Positions 8,663 to 17,858 of a stretch of DNA of 64,000 nucleotides are shown one piece after another. Position 1 is the first letter of the stretch; each line of letters begins with the position of its first letter. This DNA is from Phycisphaerales bacterium. GTDB taxonomy: Bacteria; Planctomycetota; Phycisphaerae; UBA1845. A program made the position numbers and the translations under genes. The DNA is taken from the NCBI GenBank assembly GCA_020639095.1, contig JACKHH010000013.1, positions 17,618-81,617 on the forward strand, in the 5' to 3' direction. The notes beneath the pieces are model-generated. The model did no database searches. It saw nothing but the letters and a program-made list of their open reading frames with translations, and was not told the DNA's origin.

Positions 8663-11149
8663 ATGACGGCAACGGCGTGGACTTGCCCACATTGCCAGCA
8701 TGACGAATTCGTGCCGTCGGTGACGGACGAAGGCGTGGGCGTGTGCACGCGTTGCCGCTTCGCGTACAACCGGCCTTCATCGCTGACGGATGGGACGACT
8801 TGGCGCGAGCAGGCGGCGGCGCGCGACGATTCCGACCCACTTTGGCCGCACATCCGACCCGATCGCTACCGGGTGATTCGTTCGCTCGCGTCCGGTGCGC
8901 AGGGGCACATCCTGCTGGCGCATCACCTGCACCTCGATCAGATTTGCGTGCTCAAGGTCATTCAGGTGCGCGAGGAACTGCGCGAATTGGCGACGGCTCG
9001 CCTTCAGGCGGAGGCGCGGGCGGGCGCGCGGGTGAGCCATCCGAACGTCGCGCGGGTGCTCGATTGCGACAGCGTCGGGGATGCGTGGTACTTCGCGATG
9101 GAATACGTCCCGGGAGAAAACCTGCGGCGCATCGTGCGCGGGGTGGGCCGACTTCGCTGGGAGCAGGTGGTGCCGATGGCGCTGAAGATCGCGGACGGGC
9201 TGAGCGCGATCCACGCCGCGAAGATGATTCATCGCGACATCAAACCGAGCAACCTGATGCTCTCGACCGACGGGGTTCCGAAAATCATGGACCTCGGGTT
9301 GGTGAAGATGGTTCAGCCGCAGGGCGACATGTCGCTCACACACCTGGGGCAGATTCTGGGTACGCCGTATTACATGCCGCCCGAGCAGTTCGACTCGGAG
9401 AAAGAACTCACTCCGCAGGCAGATCTTTATTCGTTCGGCGCGACGCTGTTTCACCTGCTCGCGGGTCGGCCTCCATTTCAGGGGGCGGGGGTGGTCGAGC
9501 TTGCGAACCGGCACAAACGCGATGCGGTGGCGTGGCCGGACGAGGTCGCGGGCGACGTGCCGACGTGGTTGCGGCATGTCGTGGAGATTTGCCTGGCGAA
9601 GCGGCCTGAGCATCGCTTTGCGACGGCGGCTGCGCTGGCGGAAGCAATGAACAGCGGCGGCGAGGTTGGCGTTCTGCTGCCGACGGGTGATTCGCTGCGC
9701 CGTCCGCGCGGGATTCTCGTCACCGAGTTTCGCAACCTCTCGCGCCAGCCGGAGGATGATTGGATCGGCGATGCCGTGGCGGAATATCTGGCGTCGCGAC
9801 TTCGCGAGATTGAGGGGCTACACGTCGTTGATCGGCAGAACCTGTCGCGGGTGTTACCTGAGGCTGCGGAGGGTTGGTCGTCGGTCGATGAGACGACGCT
9901 GCTCGATAAAGCGCGGATGTTGGGGGCAGCGGTCGTGCTCGTCGGCGGGTTTCAGCGGAGCGGGTCGCAGGTGCGCATTACGGTGCGTTCCATCGAGGAC
10001 GATGCGCGGGTCGCACCGCGGGTGACGACGCATGTCGCGGGCGAAGCCGATGATCTGTTCGGGCTTGAGGATCAGCTTGCCGAGGCGGTGATTCGCGACA
10101 TCGGACACAAGCTCGGGCGGGCGAGTCGACGCGGGCGGCGCGGCGAATCGGAGGACCTCGTCGCGCAGGAGAAGTTCGTGCGCGGACGGCGGGCGTTTGC
10201 CGACGGCGAGTATCGCGACGCGATTCGCCTTGCGGAAGAGGCGCTGGCAATCGACAAGCGGTGCGCCGGGGCAGCCAGTTTGATCGGAGCAGCCTATGCG
10301 CGGATGGGTGATTATGCGCGGGCGGTCGAGTGCCATCAGCAGGAGGAGCTTGCGGCGCGGGCGGACGGAGACGATCGCCGCCTTGCGGAAGCGCTGGGAA
10401 ATCTCGGGGTGATGTACTACTACCAGGGGCAATATCCGCTTGCGTTCGAGTTTCTGGAGCAGGCGCGGGACCTGTGTGCCGACCTGCGACATTGGCCGGA
10501 CTGCGCGAATTATGAGGGAAACCTGGGATTTGTGCTCATGCGGCTGGAACGTTGGCACGACGCGGAACAGGCGTTCAACCGGGCGATTGAGATTCACCAG
10601 CGCTATGGCGATCTGGTTTCGCTCGCCTGGCCGTACAACGGGATGGGCGGGGTGTTGCTGAAGCAGCAGCGCTACGCGGAGGCGAGCGAGTTTTACCGGC
10701 GGGCGCTGGGGCTCGCGCGGGAGATCGGCGATCGCGTCAACGTTGGGGTTTCCCACATGAACCTGGGGCGCTGCGCGTGCCTGCTGGAGGACTACGCGGA
10801 GGCGGAAGCGTGTTTCGATGAGGCGCTACAGACGCTGGAGGGCACCGATTTCTGGAACGGGTTGACGCTGGTGTACGAGCACATGGCGGATATGTACCTC
10901 CAGGAGAAGAACATCGAACGTGCGATGCAGTGCATCGATCAGCGGCTCGCCCTGGCCCAGAAGCACAACAACCACCGCATGGAATCGGAGGCGTGGGAGC
11001 AGAAGGCGAAAGCCCACGAGCTGGCCGGCGAAAAGGACGCGGCATTCGCGTGCCTCAAGAAGTCGATCGAGGTCTCGCAAAAGCCGCCGCCCGAAGAGAG
11101 CCTGCACCGCCACCTGAGCATGATCGCGAAAAAGCAGCCGTTCGCGTAG
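8663..11149 (+). CDS. Serine/threonine protein kinase with zinc ribbon, TolB/FlgO-like domain and TPR repeats
   Basis: An 828-residue protein; ATG 8663 with GAGGA at 8654-8658. Order: zinc ribbon with C8, C11, C28, C31; Hanks-type kinase domain (about 65-330) with glycine loop LASGAQG, VLK lysine, catalytic loop HRDIKPSN (H190-R191-D192), metal site DLG (D210-L211-G212, in place of the usual DFG) and the APE-like PPEQF; then about 347-490 a domain of the FlgO/TolB-like type (GILVTEFRNLS...DAVAEYLASRL...VVDRQNLSRVL); then TPR helices to the end (YARMGDYARAVECH, MYYYQGQYPLAFEF, LKQQRYAEASEFYRRAL). No transmembrane helix is present, so it should be cytosolic. This kinase-FlgO-TPR layout resembles signalling proteins that bind partners through TPRs. 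The input signal and substrates are unknown; it is followed 51 bases later by a Fic gene on the same strand. Confidence 0.9.
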   Translation: MTATAWTCPHCQHDEFVPSVTDEGVGVCTRCRFAYNRPSSLTDGTTWREQAAARDDSDPLWPHIRPDRYRVIRSLASGAQGHILLAHHLHLDQICVLKVIQVREELRELATARLQAEARAGARVSHPNVARVLDCDSVGDAWYFAMEYVPGENLRRIVRGVGRLRWEQVVPMALKIADGLSAIHAAKMIHRDIKPSNLMLSTDGVPKIMDLGLVKMVQPQGDMSLTHLGQILGTPYYMPPEQFDSEKELTPQADLYSFGATLFHLLAGRPPFQGAGVVELANRHKRDAVAWPDEVAGDVPTWLRHVVEICLAKRPEHRFATAAALAEAMNSGGEVGVLLPTGDSLRRPRGILVTEFRNLSRQPEDDWIGDAVAEYLASRLREIEGLHVVDRQNLSRVLPEAAEGWSSVDETTLLDKARMLGAAVVLVGGFQRSGSQVRITVRSIEDDARVAPRVTTHVAGEADDLFGLEDQLAEAVIRDIGHKLGRASRRGRRGESEDLVAQEKFVRGRRAFADGEYRDAIRLAEEALAIDKRCAGAASLIGAAYARMGDYARAVECHQQEELAARADGDDRRLAEALGNLGVMYYYQGQYPLAFEFLEQARDLCADLRHWPDCANYEGNLGFVLMRLERWHDAEQAFNRAIEIHQRYGDLVSLAWPYNGMGGVLLKQQRYAEASEFYRRALGLAREIGDRVNVGVSHMNLGRCACLLEDYAEAEACFDEALQTLEGTDFWNGLTLVYEHMADMYLQEKNIERAMQCIDQRLALAQKHNNHRMESEAWEQKAKAHELAGEKDAAFACLKKSIEVSQKPPPEESLHRHLSMIAKKQPFA

Positions 11150-11200
11150 ACTTCCAGCGAAAAGGTTTCGCAAATTGAGGCCAGCGCCGAGGTACGTTCT

Positions 11201-12313
11201 ATGGCCGCCGTGAAATACCACGAAGGTCGATTCCCGCCGCGTGATATCGACTGGTTGAAGTTGATTCCGCTGATCGGACCCGCGAATCGCGCCGTCGCGC
11301 GGTACGAAGGCGTCTTGCATGGCATCCCCAACTCGCAGGTCCTGTTATCCCCGTTGGTCACCCAGGAGGCTGTGCTTTCGAGCAAGATCGAGGGGACGCA
11401 GGCAACGATCGGGGAGGTCCTGGAGTTTGAAGCCGAGGAAGAATCCGCGACTGGCGAGAAGCGCAACGACATTCAGGAGATTCTCAACTACCGCACCGCG
11501 ATGCGCCAGGCGGTGTCTTCGCTGCCCAATCTGCCATTGTCTCAACGAGTTGTCCGAGATGCCCACACGCGATTGATGCAGGGTGTACGCGGAGAGAACA
11601 AGACGCCGGGCGAGTACCGACGAAGCCCGAACTGGATAGGTTCTCCTGGATGCACAATCGAAACGGCGCGTTACGTGCCTCCGGAAGCGCAGCGTATTCC
11701 AGATCTCATGGCTGGTTGGGAAAAATACCTGCACGGCGAAGCCCATGACACGTTGGTGCAATTGGCGATCGTTCATGCCGAATTTGAGGCGATCCACCCC
11801 TTCCTCGATGGCAATGGGCGGATAGGCCGCTTGATTGTGCCCCTGTTCCTGGTCGACAAGAAGCTCCTGGCAAGCCCGGACTTCTACATCAGCGCATATC
11901 TTGAGGCCCACAGGGACGAGTACTACGACAGACTCCTGGCGGTGTCGCGAGATAACGACTGGACCGGCTGGTGCAGGTTTTTCCTGCGAGCAGTGACTGA
12001 GCAGGCCAGCGAGAACGAGACCCGGGCGAAAGCGATACTGGCGCTGTACGAGGAAAAGAAGGAATGGATCACTGATGCGACGCACTCACATCACGCCATT
12101 CGGGCGCTGGATTGGTTCTTCAATCAGCCGATATTCAAGACTTCAGAATTCGTCCGCACGACGCAGATCCCGAATCCAACGGCTAGTCGCATCGTTAGGT
12201 TGGCACGGGAAGGTGGTATGTTGAGAGAACTCCGGGCAAGCAGCGGTCGGCGCCCTGCCCTCCTGATGTTCTCGGAGTTGGTCGACATCGCCGAAGGCCG
12301 CACGACGCGTTGA
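11201..12313 (+). CDS. Fic family protein (AMP-transferase type, self-inhibited)
   Basis: A 370-residue protein with the Fic_N-like N-terminal domain, a complete Fic active site HPFLDGNGRIGR (catalytic His199) and a C-terminal winged-helix-like segment (RTTQIPNPTASRIVRLAREGGML). Fic enzymes with this motif usually transfer AMP from ATP to hydroxyl groups of target proteins. The N-terminal S60-S-K-I-E64-G65 matches the inhibitory [S/T]xxxE[G/N] helix that blocks the ATP gamma-phosphate site, placing it in the class with an N-terminal inhibitory helix. It follows the kinase gene closely but has its own weak ribosome binding site. Proteins with this layout are frequent chromosomal genes of unclear target; no antitoxin partner is encoded next to it. 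Confidence 0.9.
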   Translation: MAAVKYHEGRFPPRDIDWLKLIPLIGPANRAVARYEGVLHGIPNSQVLLSPLVTQEAVLSSKIEGTQATIGEVLEFEAEEESATGEKRNDIQEILNYRTAMRQAVSSLPNLPLSQRVVRDAHTRLMQGVRGENKTPGEYRRSPNWIGSPGCTIETARYVPPEAQRIPDLMAGWEKYLHGEAHDTLVQLAIVHAEFEAIHPFLDGNGRIGRLIVPLFLVDKKLLASPDFYISAYLEAHRDEYYDRLLAVSRDNDWTGWCRFFLRAVTEQASENETRAKAILALYEEKKEWITDATHSHHAIRALDWFFNQPIFKTSEFVRTTQIPNPTASRIVRLAREGGMLRELRASSGRRPALLMFSELVDIAEGRTTR

Positions 12314-12532
12314 GTCTCAGAGATTGACGACAAGTCCGCTTGTGTGTCATTTTTCCGAAAATATGATCCACAAATTAGTTTGCGGCCAATGCATGACACA
12401 CAAGAATCTACCACCATATATCGTAACCATGCGCCCTATCGGACCAAATATATTGTAGCAATCACAACCTGGGGCCCACGACGGGCGATGGCCGGGGCTT
12501 GAATGATCGATTGCTTGGTCCCCTGCGACATG

Positions 12533-12554
12533 CACTGCCCAAGAGCAGTGGCAC
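12533..12554 (-). repeat. Dispersed palindromic repeat, GTGCCACTGCTC family (copy 1)
   Basis: Read on the minus strand this is GTGCCACTGCTCTTGGGCAGTG, a 22-base imperfect palindrome that matches 32397-32418 at 21 of 22 positions. It sits in the otherwise empty stretch 12314-12652, between the Fic gene and the convergent GH13 gene, where I see no other gene. Confidence 0.7.
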
Positions 12555-12569
12555 ACGTGGGAGTCTCCC

Positions 12570-12618
12570 TCTATGAAAACGCAACAGGCGCTACCGGCTG
12601 ACGTCCAGTAGCGCCTGT
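12570..12618 (-). terminator. Rho-independent terminator of the GH13 gene
   Basis: On the minus strand, ACAGGCGCTAC and GTAGCGCCTGT (12608-12618 and 12584-12594) form a perfect 11-bp stem, followed by TGCGTTTTC. It begins 35 bases after the stop of the GH13 gene at 12653. Confidence 0.65.
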
Positions 12619-12652
12619 CGCTCTCGTGCACTCTCTCGCGAGGGGTATCGGG

Positions 12653-14839
12653 TCAGTCCTTTGACAGGACGATGATGGTGTATTTGCCGATGCCGACGTT
12701 CGCGTTGTAGCTCATGCCGTCTTTCGCGCCGGATACGGCGGTTGTGTCGTATGAGGCGTAGTTGTCGAAACTGGAGTCGTAGCCGTTCCAATCGCTGTTG
12801 AAGCGCACCTTCCACGTGCCGCTGCTGGGGAAGCCGATGTTGTAACTCGAATACGCGGTGTTCGAGAAGTTCGCGACGACGATCACATCGTCGCCAGCCC
12901 CGCCGCTATCCCACCGGTGGTATGCGATCACCTTGTTCGTGTTGTTCACGTGGTGGACGTTAACGTTGTTGCCGCGAAGGCCGGCAGTTTTGCCGCCGGT
13001 GTTGCGGCGCAGCGCGATCAGATCGGTGTAAAGATCGACGATGCCGTCGAATGTCGTCGCCTTCGACCAGTCGAGCGGATCGGTGTCCGCGAAGTACCCG
13101 TCCTCGAGGAACTCCTGCCCCATGAAGATCATCGGGATGCCCGGGCTGGTGAACACGATACCCGCGCCCAGCGTCGAGCGTTTCATCGAGTACCAACTGT
13201 CGGCATTGCCCGGCCAAATTTCCTCAGGCACGCGCGAGTGGCCGTTAGCGACCTCGTCGTGACTCTCGGTGTAGATCACGCGCTGGAGGTGGTTGCTGTT
13301 GTACTTGTGCGTGATGGCGTCGCGCACCTCGTACATGTCGCGGTTCGCGTCGGTGCCCTCGATGATGTTCTCGCGGATGGGGTGGACGAAGGCTGCGTCC
13401 CATTGCGAGTCGAATCCAGCCCCGCCAGCCCCCGTCGTCTTGGTCAGGTATTCGTTGTTCTGAAGATCCTCGGCGATGGAGATTTTCCAACTGGCGGCGC
13501 TGTCAATCTCGTTGTTGATGTACTGCATGAGGCTCCAGCCGTCAGAAATATCCCCGCCACCACCGTTGTTTTGCGTGCGGATGTTGACCGTCGAGTCCCA
13601 GCGCAGCCCATCCGCGTTGAACGTGCTGAGCCAGTAGAGTGCGTTGTCGCGGAGATAGGTGCGTACCTCGCCGCGGCCATAGTCGGGCCGGGTGTCACCC
13701 CACGGCGTGCTGGCGCGCCAATCCTGGAAAAAGTAAATGCCACCCATACCGCTGGTCGACCAGCCGTCGAACTGCCAGAGGTCGAGATCGCTCGGGCCGA
13801 GGTGGTTGTAGACGATGTCGATGATTACAGCGATGCCTCGGCTGTGGCACTCGTCGACGAAGTCCTTCATGTCTTCGGGGGAGCCGTAGATGCTCTCCGG
13901 CGCGAACGGGTGTGCTGGGTTGTAGCCCCAGGAGAAGTCGCCGGCGAACTCGGCGATGGGCATGATCTCGACGCAGTTGATGCCCATGTCCTGGAGATGG
14001 TTGAGCTTGCTGACGGCTGTCGACCACGTGCCCGGGTTGCCACCGGCGGTATCGTTGAATGTGCCGACGTGCATTTCATAGATGACCAGGTCATGCCAGC
14101 CGGGCGTGCTGAACGAACCGAACGTGTGGCTGCCGTCATAGACGATGCTGTTGCCCACGGAGTTGGTGACGCGCGTGGCCCAGGGGTCGATGCGCCAGAT
14201 GGTGCCGTCGATGACGTACTGATACTCGTCGTCGTACGCGACGCCGGCGACATCCACCGACCACGTCCCGCTGCCGCCGCCGTCGGATGCGAGCGGGTTC
14301 GCGGTCGAACTCCAACTGTTGAAGTCGCCAGCCACCGCGACGGTTGTCGCGTTTGGCGCCCAGACGCGGAAGGCGCACCCGCCGGTGTACTTGATCGCCC
14401 CCATGCCGCTCTGCGCGGAGGGAATCAGCGACGCGGTGAACGAATAGTTGCTGCCACCGTTGTTGTCGTAGATGTTCCCGCCCCAATCGTCGTAGCCGTG
14501 GAAGTAATAGTTGACGGTGCTGCCCGGTGCGTAGGTTGAACCCGGCGTGTAGGTCCACTTGGAGTTCCCGCTGTCGTCACCGGCGTACGTCATCGCGTAT
14601 GCGTTCCACGAACCGCCGTTCACCTGAATGCCGACTTCCGCATGCAAACCGACATAGCTCTGATTCATCAGAATGGTGTACGTGCCCGGATTGGACGCGT
14701 CGGCGTGGCGCACGAACGCGCCGTACACACCGATCCAACTGGGAAATGCCATCGCGGGGGTCGCCGTAGCGGCTGCGATGCAGAATACGAATCCAAGTAA
14801 TGTGCTGCGCCCCAAAAGATTTGCTCGTGATCGAACCAT
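12653..14839 (-). CDS. Secreted alpha-amylase family (GH13) glycoside hydrolase, branching-enzyme-like
   Basis: A 728-residue protein. The ATG at 14839 has a strong GGAGGAG upstream and gives a signal peptide (LLGFVFCIAAATATPAMA). Residues about 30-130 are a beta-sandwich carbohydrate-binding-like domain, 135-220 a CBM48-like domain (CAFRVWAPNATTVAVAGDFNSW), then a GH13 barrel: DIVYNHLG, nucleophile region DGLRWDSTVNIR, acid/base region ISIAEDLQNN and third acid region ESHDEVANG, with FMGQEFLEDGYF. These motifs follow glycogen branching enzyme (GlgB) and its relatives more than ordinary alpha-amylases. Export is unusual for a branching enzyme, so it may act on external alpha-glucans. Together with the GH97 gene at 53536 it suggests starch or alpha-glucan use. 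A terminator follows the stop. Confidence 0.88.
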   Translation of the reverse strand: MVRSRANLLGRSTLLGFVFCIAAATATPAMAFPSWIGVYGAFVRHADASNPGTYTILMNQSYVGLHAEVGIQVNGGSWNAYAMTYAGDDSGNSKWTYTPGSTYAPGSTVNYYFHGYDDWGGNIYDNNGGSNYSFTASLIPSAQSGMGAIKYTGGCAFRVWAPNATTVAVAGDFNSWSSTANPLASDGGGSGTWSVDVAGVAYDDEYQYVIDGTIWRIDPWATRVTNSVGNSIVYDGSHTFGSFSTPGWHDLVIYEMHVGTFNDTAGGNPGTWSTAVSKLNHLQDMGINCVEIMPIAEFAGDFSWGYNPAHPFAPESIYGSPEDMKDFVDECHSRGIAVIIDIVYNHLGPSDLDLWQFDGWSTSGMGGIYFFQDWRASTPWGDTRPDYGRGEVRTYLRDNALYWLSTFNADGLRWDSTVNIRTQNNGGGGDISDGWSLMQYINNEIDSAASWKISIAEDLQNNEYLTKTTGAGGAGFDSQWDAAFVHPIRENIIEGTDANRDMYEVRDAITHKYNSNHLQRVIYTESHDEVANGHSRVPEEIWPGNADSWYSMKRSTLGAGIVFTSPGIPMIFMGQEFLEDGYFADTDPLDWSKATTFDGIVDLYTDLIALRRNTGGKTAGLRGNNVNVHHVNNTNKVIAYHRWDSGGAGDDVIVVANFSNTAYSSYNIGFPSSGTWKVRFNSDWNGYDSSFDNYASYDTTAVSGAKDGMSYNANVGIGKYTIIVLSKD

Positions 14840-15223
14840 GTGCAACTCCTCCGCCCGGCAACAGTGACGTTTCATTGCCCCGACCCCGACAGGTGTTTCG
14901 CGAGCGAGCGTCAGCGTGCGTGTTCTTGAGAAATGCCAACAACGCCGAGAGAGCCGACGGCCACCCACTAACCGATTGATGCGCAGTCATCCTAGCCGTT
15001 GAGGTGTCGTTCGTCTGGCGGGGCAGTTACCCCAAGTGTGTATCCGCGCACGGTGAATTGCCCACGATGCGCATGTTGACAATGCGAGCGCGCACACGAA
15101 CTCTGGGGAAGGCGCGGCGACGATGTCTTGGGGCGAAATGTGCAGGATTAGTATCTGTGCGCGCACGTGCAGTGACTCACGAGATATGCGCACCGACTTA
15201 CAGTTCAAGCAAAACCGTAAGTA
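14840..15223. other. Intergenic stretch without a recognised gene
   Basis: These 384 bases upstream of the GH13 gene hold its ribosome binding site and presumably its promoter, but I see no convincing sigma-70 hexamers, RNA gene or repeat. Short open frames here have no start site or codon pattern of a real gene. Confidence 0.5.
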
Positions 15224-15394
15224 CTACTGCCCGAGTTTCTCGGACAGCGCGTTGAGCGAATCGCGATAATCCTTCAACTCGTCACGCACGCTGGACGTGT
15301 TCGTGTGATGAATCTCCGATCCGAGTTCGGTGATCTCGCGCAGAACGAGTTTGCGGATCAATGCGACATCGTCTTTTGTCAGGTCGACTTGCAT
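15224..15394 (-). CDS. Small conserved-type hypothetical protein (56 aa)
   Basis: The ATG at 15394 has AGGAGG seven bases upstream on the minus strand. The product (MQVDLTKDDVALIRKLVLREI... ending NALSEKLGQ) is soluble, charged and predicted to be mostly alpha-helical, with two helices joined near EIHHTNTSSVRDELKDY. No known domain is recognised. It lies downstream of argS on the same strand, 130 bases away. Confidence 0.65.
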   Translation of the reverse strand: MQVDLTKDDVALIRKLVLREITELGSEIHHTNTSSVRDELKDYRDSLNALSEKLGQ

Positions 15395-15494
15395 GGCTGG
15401 TCCTCCTGAAGATGTGATTGTTTCCATCTGGATTGTAGGCGCGCGGATTCGGCGTTGGCGAGTGGGTCGGTTGATGTAAGATGGAACAGATTGT

Positions 15495-15520
15495 TCCGCT
15501 CCCTTACAGTCGCGGCACGG
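15495..15520 (+). repeat. Dispersed repeat, CCGCTCCCTTACAGTCGCGG family (copy 1)
   Basis: A 26-base unit matching 17370-17395 at 25 of 26 positions. It lies four bases beyond the argS stop codon. With the copy at 17370 it flanks argS as a direct repeat about 1.9 kb apart. Confidence 0.8.
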
Positions 15521-15524
15521 TTTT

Positions 15525-17327
15525 CTACATGCGTTCGAGGGTCTTGATACCCAGGAGATACAGTCCGGTGCGGATCGCGCGGGCAGTCAGGTCGCACAGG
15601 CGCAGGCGCGAGATCCGGAGGCTTTCCGGTTCGGCGTCGATGACGCGGACACCCTGCTTGCGGTCGTAAAACCTACTGAAATGGCGACTGAGGTCGTAGA
15701 GATACTCGGTGAGTAGATTGGGTTTCAGGTCATTGGCGACCTGCTGGATGATTTCGGGGAAGCGCGCCAAGGCTTTAGCCAGGGCGATTTCCGCGGGGTG
15801 TTCGAGCGTAAGCGGGGCACCGGCGGGCAGATCGCCATAGTCGATACCCGCGTTGCGCGCGATGCTGCGGATGCGCGCGTAAGCGTAGAGCATGTAGGGC
15901 GCGGTGTTGCCCTCCATCGCGAGCATGTGCTCCCAACTGAAGCGGTAGTCGGTGGCGAGGTTGTGGGCGAGGTCGGCGTACTTGACGGCTGATATGCCCA
16001 CTGTTTCGGCGATCTTGGCTTTTTCCTCTTCGCTGAATTGTGCGCGGGCACTCTCGACATCGTCGCTGTCGGCATCCACGACGGCGCGGGCGCGTTCCAC
16101 CGCTTCCGCGAGCAGATCCTTGAGTTTTACCGTACCCCCCTCGCGCGTCTTGAACGGCATGCCCGAAGCGTCGAGCATGCTGCCGAACGCGAGGTGCTCC
16201 AGACGAACGCCATCTCCCGCCCAACCAGCCATCCGCAGCACGGCAAAGAACATCTCAAAGTGCTGCTTCTGCGGAACACCGACGACGTAAATGACGCGCG
16301 TCGCACCACATTCGCGGATGCGGTACCGAGCGGCTGCCAGGTCGGTCGAGGCATAGAGGTAGCCGCCGTCCGACTTGCGGATGAGCAGCGGCAGGGGGTC
16401 GCCATCGCGGGTCTTGAAACCTTCGGGGAAGATGCAGTCCGCCCCTTCGCTCTTCTGCACCAGCCCGAGCTTCGTCAGCTCATCCACGACGTCCGCGAGT
16501 TGGTCGTTGTAGAAACTTTCGCCGCGATCGGTCAGCCCCGTGATGCCCAGTGCTTCGTACACCGCGTGGCAATGGCGCAGCGACTCGTCGCAAAACGCCT
16601 TCCAGATGCACAGCGTGTTGGGATCGCCACCCTGGAGTTGCACGACCGTGCGGCGGGCTTCATCGGCAAACGCGGGATCTTCATCGAAATGCTTCTTGGC
16701 TTCGCGGTAGAAATTCTCGAGGTTCGCGATTTGCAGGTGGTCCAGGTCTTTGAGCGCTTCCGGCTGGGTCGATCGCAAGTGGGCGAGCAACATGCCGAAC
16801 TGCGTGCCCCAGTCGCCGACATGGTTGACGCGTTCGACGTCGTGGCCGGCGAATTCGAGGATGCGCGCGACGCTCTCGCCGATCACCGTGCTGCGCAGGT
16901 GGCCGACGTGCATCTCCTTCGCGAGGTTGGGGCTCGACATGTCAACGACGACCTTGTCGGGCTGAGCCACCGGCGCAATACCAAGTCGGTCGTACGTTGC
17001 GGACGGATCGACCGGCGGAATCTCCTGAAGATACGTTGCCAGGAATTCCGGGCGCAGGCGGAAGTTGAGAAAACCAGGGCCCGCAATCTCGGGCGATTCG
17101 CAGAGGTCATCCACCTTGAACGCGTCGGCCACCTTTTGCGCGAGGTCGCGCGGTTTCTCACCCAGTTGCTTTGCGAGCGGCAGCGCGCCGTTGAACTGGT
17201 AGTCGCCGAATTTGGGGTCGTTCGTCGGCTTGAGCCAGGCGCGGTCGATGGTCGCGTTCGTGCCGAGCGCGGCGGCAGCTGCTGATGCGATGCGTTCAAA
17301 GAGCAGGTTGGCGATGCTTTGGTTCAT
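15525..17327 (-). CDS. argS: Arginyl-tRNA synthetase
   Basis: A 600-residue class I aminoacyl-tRNA synthetase charging tRNA-Arg with arginine, in the cytosol. The HIGH-type signature is HVGH within SSPNLAKEMHVGHLRST near residue 130; the N-terminal ArgS-specific additive domain (FGDYQFNGALPLAKQLG, FLNFRL) and the C-terminal DALR anticodon-binding domain (YDLSRHFSRFYD near the end) are present. The KMSK-equivalent lies in GMPFKTREGGTVKL. Length and order fit the family. An ATG at 17327 is chosen; a TTG 33 bases upstream is also possible, and neither has a clear Shine-Dalgarno. rsfS is directly upstream on the same strand, with a dispersed repeat between them. Confidence 0.96.
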   Translation of the reverse strand: MNQSIANLLFERIASAAAAALGTNATIDRAWLKPTNDPKFGDYQFNGALPLAKQLGEKPRDLAQKVADAFKVDDLCESPEIAGPGFLNFRLRPEFLATYLQEIPPVDPSATYDRLGIAPVAQPDKVVVDMSSPNLAKEMHVGHLRSTVIGESVARILEFAGHDVERVNHVGDWGTQFGMLLAHLRSTQPEALKDLDHLQIANLENFYREAKKHFDEDPAFADEARRTVVQLQGGDPNTLCIWKAFCDESLRHCHAVYEALGITGLTDRGESFYNDQLADVVDELTKLGLVQKSEGADCIFPEGFKTRDGDPLPLLIRKSDGGYLYASTDLAAARYRIRECGATRVIYVVGVPQKQHFEMFFAVLRMAGWAGDGVRLEHLAFGSMLDASGMPFKTREGGTVKLKDLLAEAVERARAVVDADSDDVESARAQFSEEEKAKIAETVGISAVKYADLAHNLATDYRFSWEHMLAMEGNTAPYMLYAYARIRSIARNAGIDYGDLPAGAPLTLEHPAEIALAKALARFPEIIQQVANDLKPNLLTEYLYDLSRHFSRFYDRKQGVRVIDAEPESLRISRLRLCDLTARAIRTGLYLLGIKTLERM

Positions 17328-17369
17328 GTCTCGTGAGTTGTGATCTCTGGGGGCGCTCAAACCGTCAGG

Positions 17370-17395
17370 TCCGCTCCCTTACAGTCGCGGCTCGG
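17370..17395 (+). repeat. Dispersed repeat, CCGCTCCCTTACAGTCGCGG family (copy 2)
   Basis: This 26-base copy sits in the gap between rsfS and argS, just seven bases beyond the rsfS stop. It is identical to 39269-39294, which lies inside a protein-coding gene. Confidence 0.8.
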
Positions 17396-17402
17396 ATTCG
17401 TG

Positions 17403-17780
17403 CTACGCGCTGGCGCTGCGCTGCCATTCGATTCTTGGCGCGTCGCCCCAGAGGAGTTCGAGGTCGTAGTAGGTGCGGTGCTCCGGCGTGAAGACGTGGA
17501 GCACGACGTTGACGAAGTCGATCAGGATCCAGGTCGCGCCGTCGAGACCGGCTCTGCTGAACGGCGGCTCGCCGACCTTCTTGCCGTATGTGATCGCGTG
17601 CTCAGCCGCGGTGCGCATCTGTCGGTCGCTGGTTCCGCTGCAAATCACGAAGAAGTCAGTGACGGGGCTGAGTCCGCGCAGATCCATCACGGTCACGTCC
17701 TCGCACTTGTCGTCGGTGACGATACGGGCGAGTTCGATCGCGAACTGTCGGGCGCCGGCATGTTGTTTGGCTTCGGTCAT
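17403..17780 (-). CDS. rsfS: Ribosomal silencing factor RsfS (Iojap/RsfA family)
   Basis: A 125-residue cytosolic protein that in characterised bacteria binds ribosomal protein uL14 and blocks joining of the subunits during starvation. The family pattern is clear: CEDVTVMDLRGLSPVTDFFVICSGTSDRQM followed by W-I-L-IDFVNVVLHVFTPEHRTYYDLE-LWGDAPRI. Length is typical. The ATG at 17780 has only a weak ribosome binding site. It is upstream of argS on the same strand. Confidence 0.95.
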   Translation of the reverse strand: MTEAKQHAGARQFAIELARIVTDDKCEDVTVMDLRGLSPVTDFFVICSGTSDRQMRTAAEHAITYGKKVGEPPFSRAGLDGATWILIDFVNVVLHVFTPEHRTYYDLELLWGDAPRIEWQRSASA

Positions 17781-17858
17781 GCGTTGCCTAGATTACCTGA
17801 TCAGGCGAAGGTTGGCCACCCGGGAAGGGCATCCTTCACGGTCGGTTCATCTGCGGGA

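Noticed and set aside
11201..12313. Fic protein as a toxin-antitoxin or phage-defence island
   Set aside because: The inhibitory helix is in the same protein, with no antitoxin, nuclease or defence partner nearby.
12917..14539. 540-codon open frame antisense to the GH13 gene
   Set aside because: No start site or domain; the minus strand carries all GH13 motifs.
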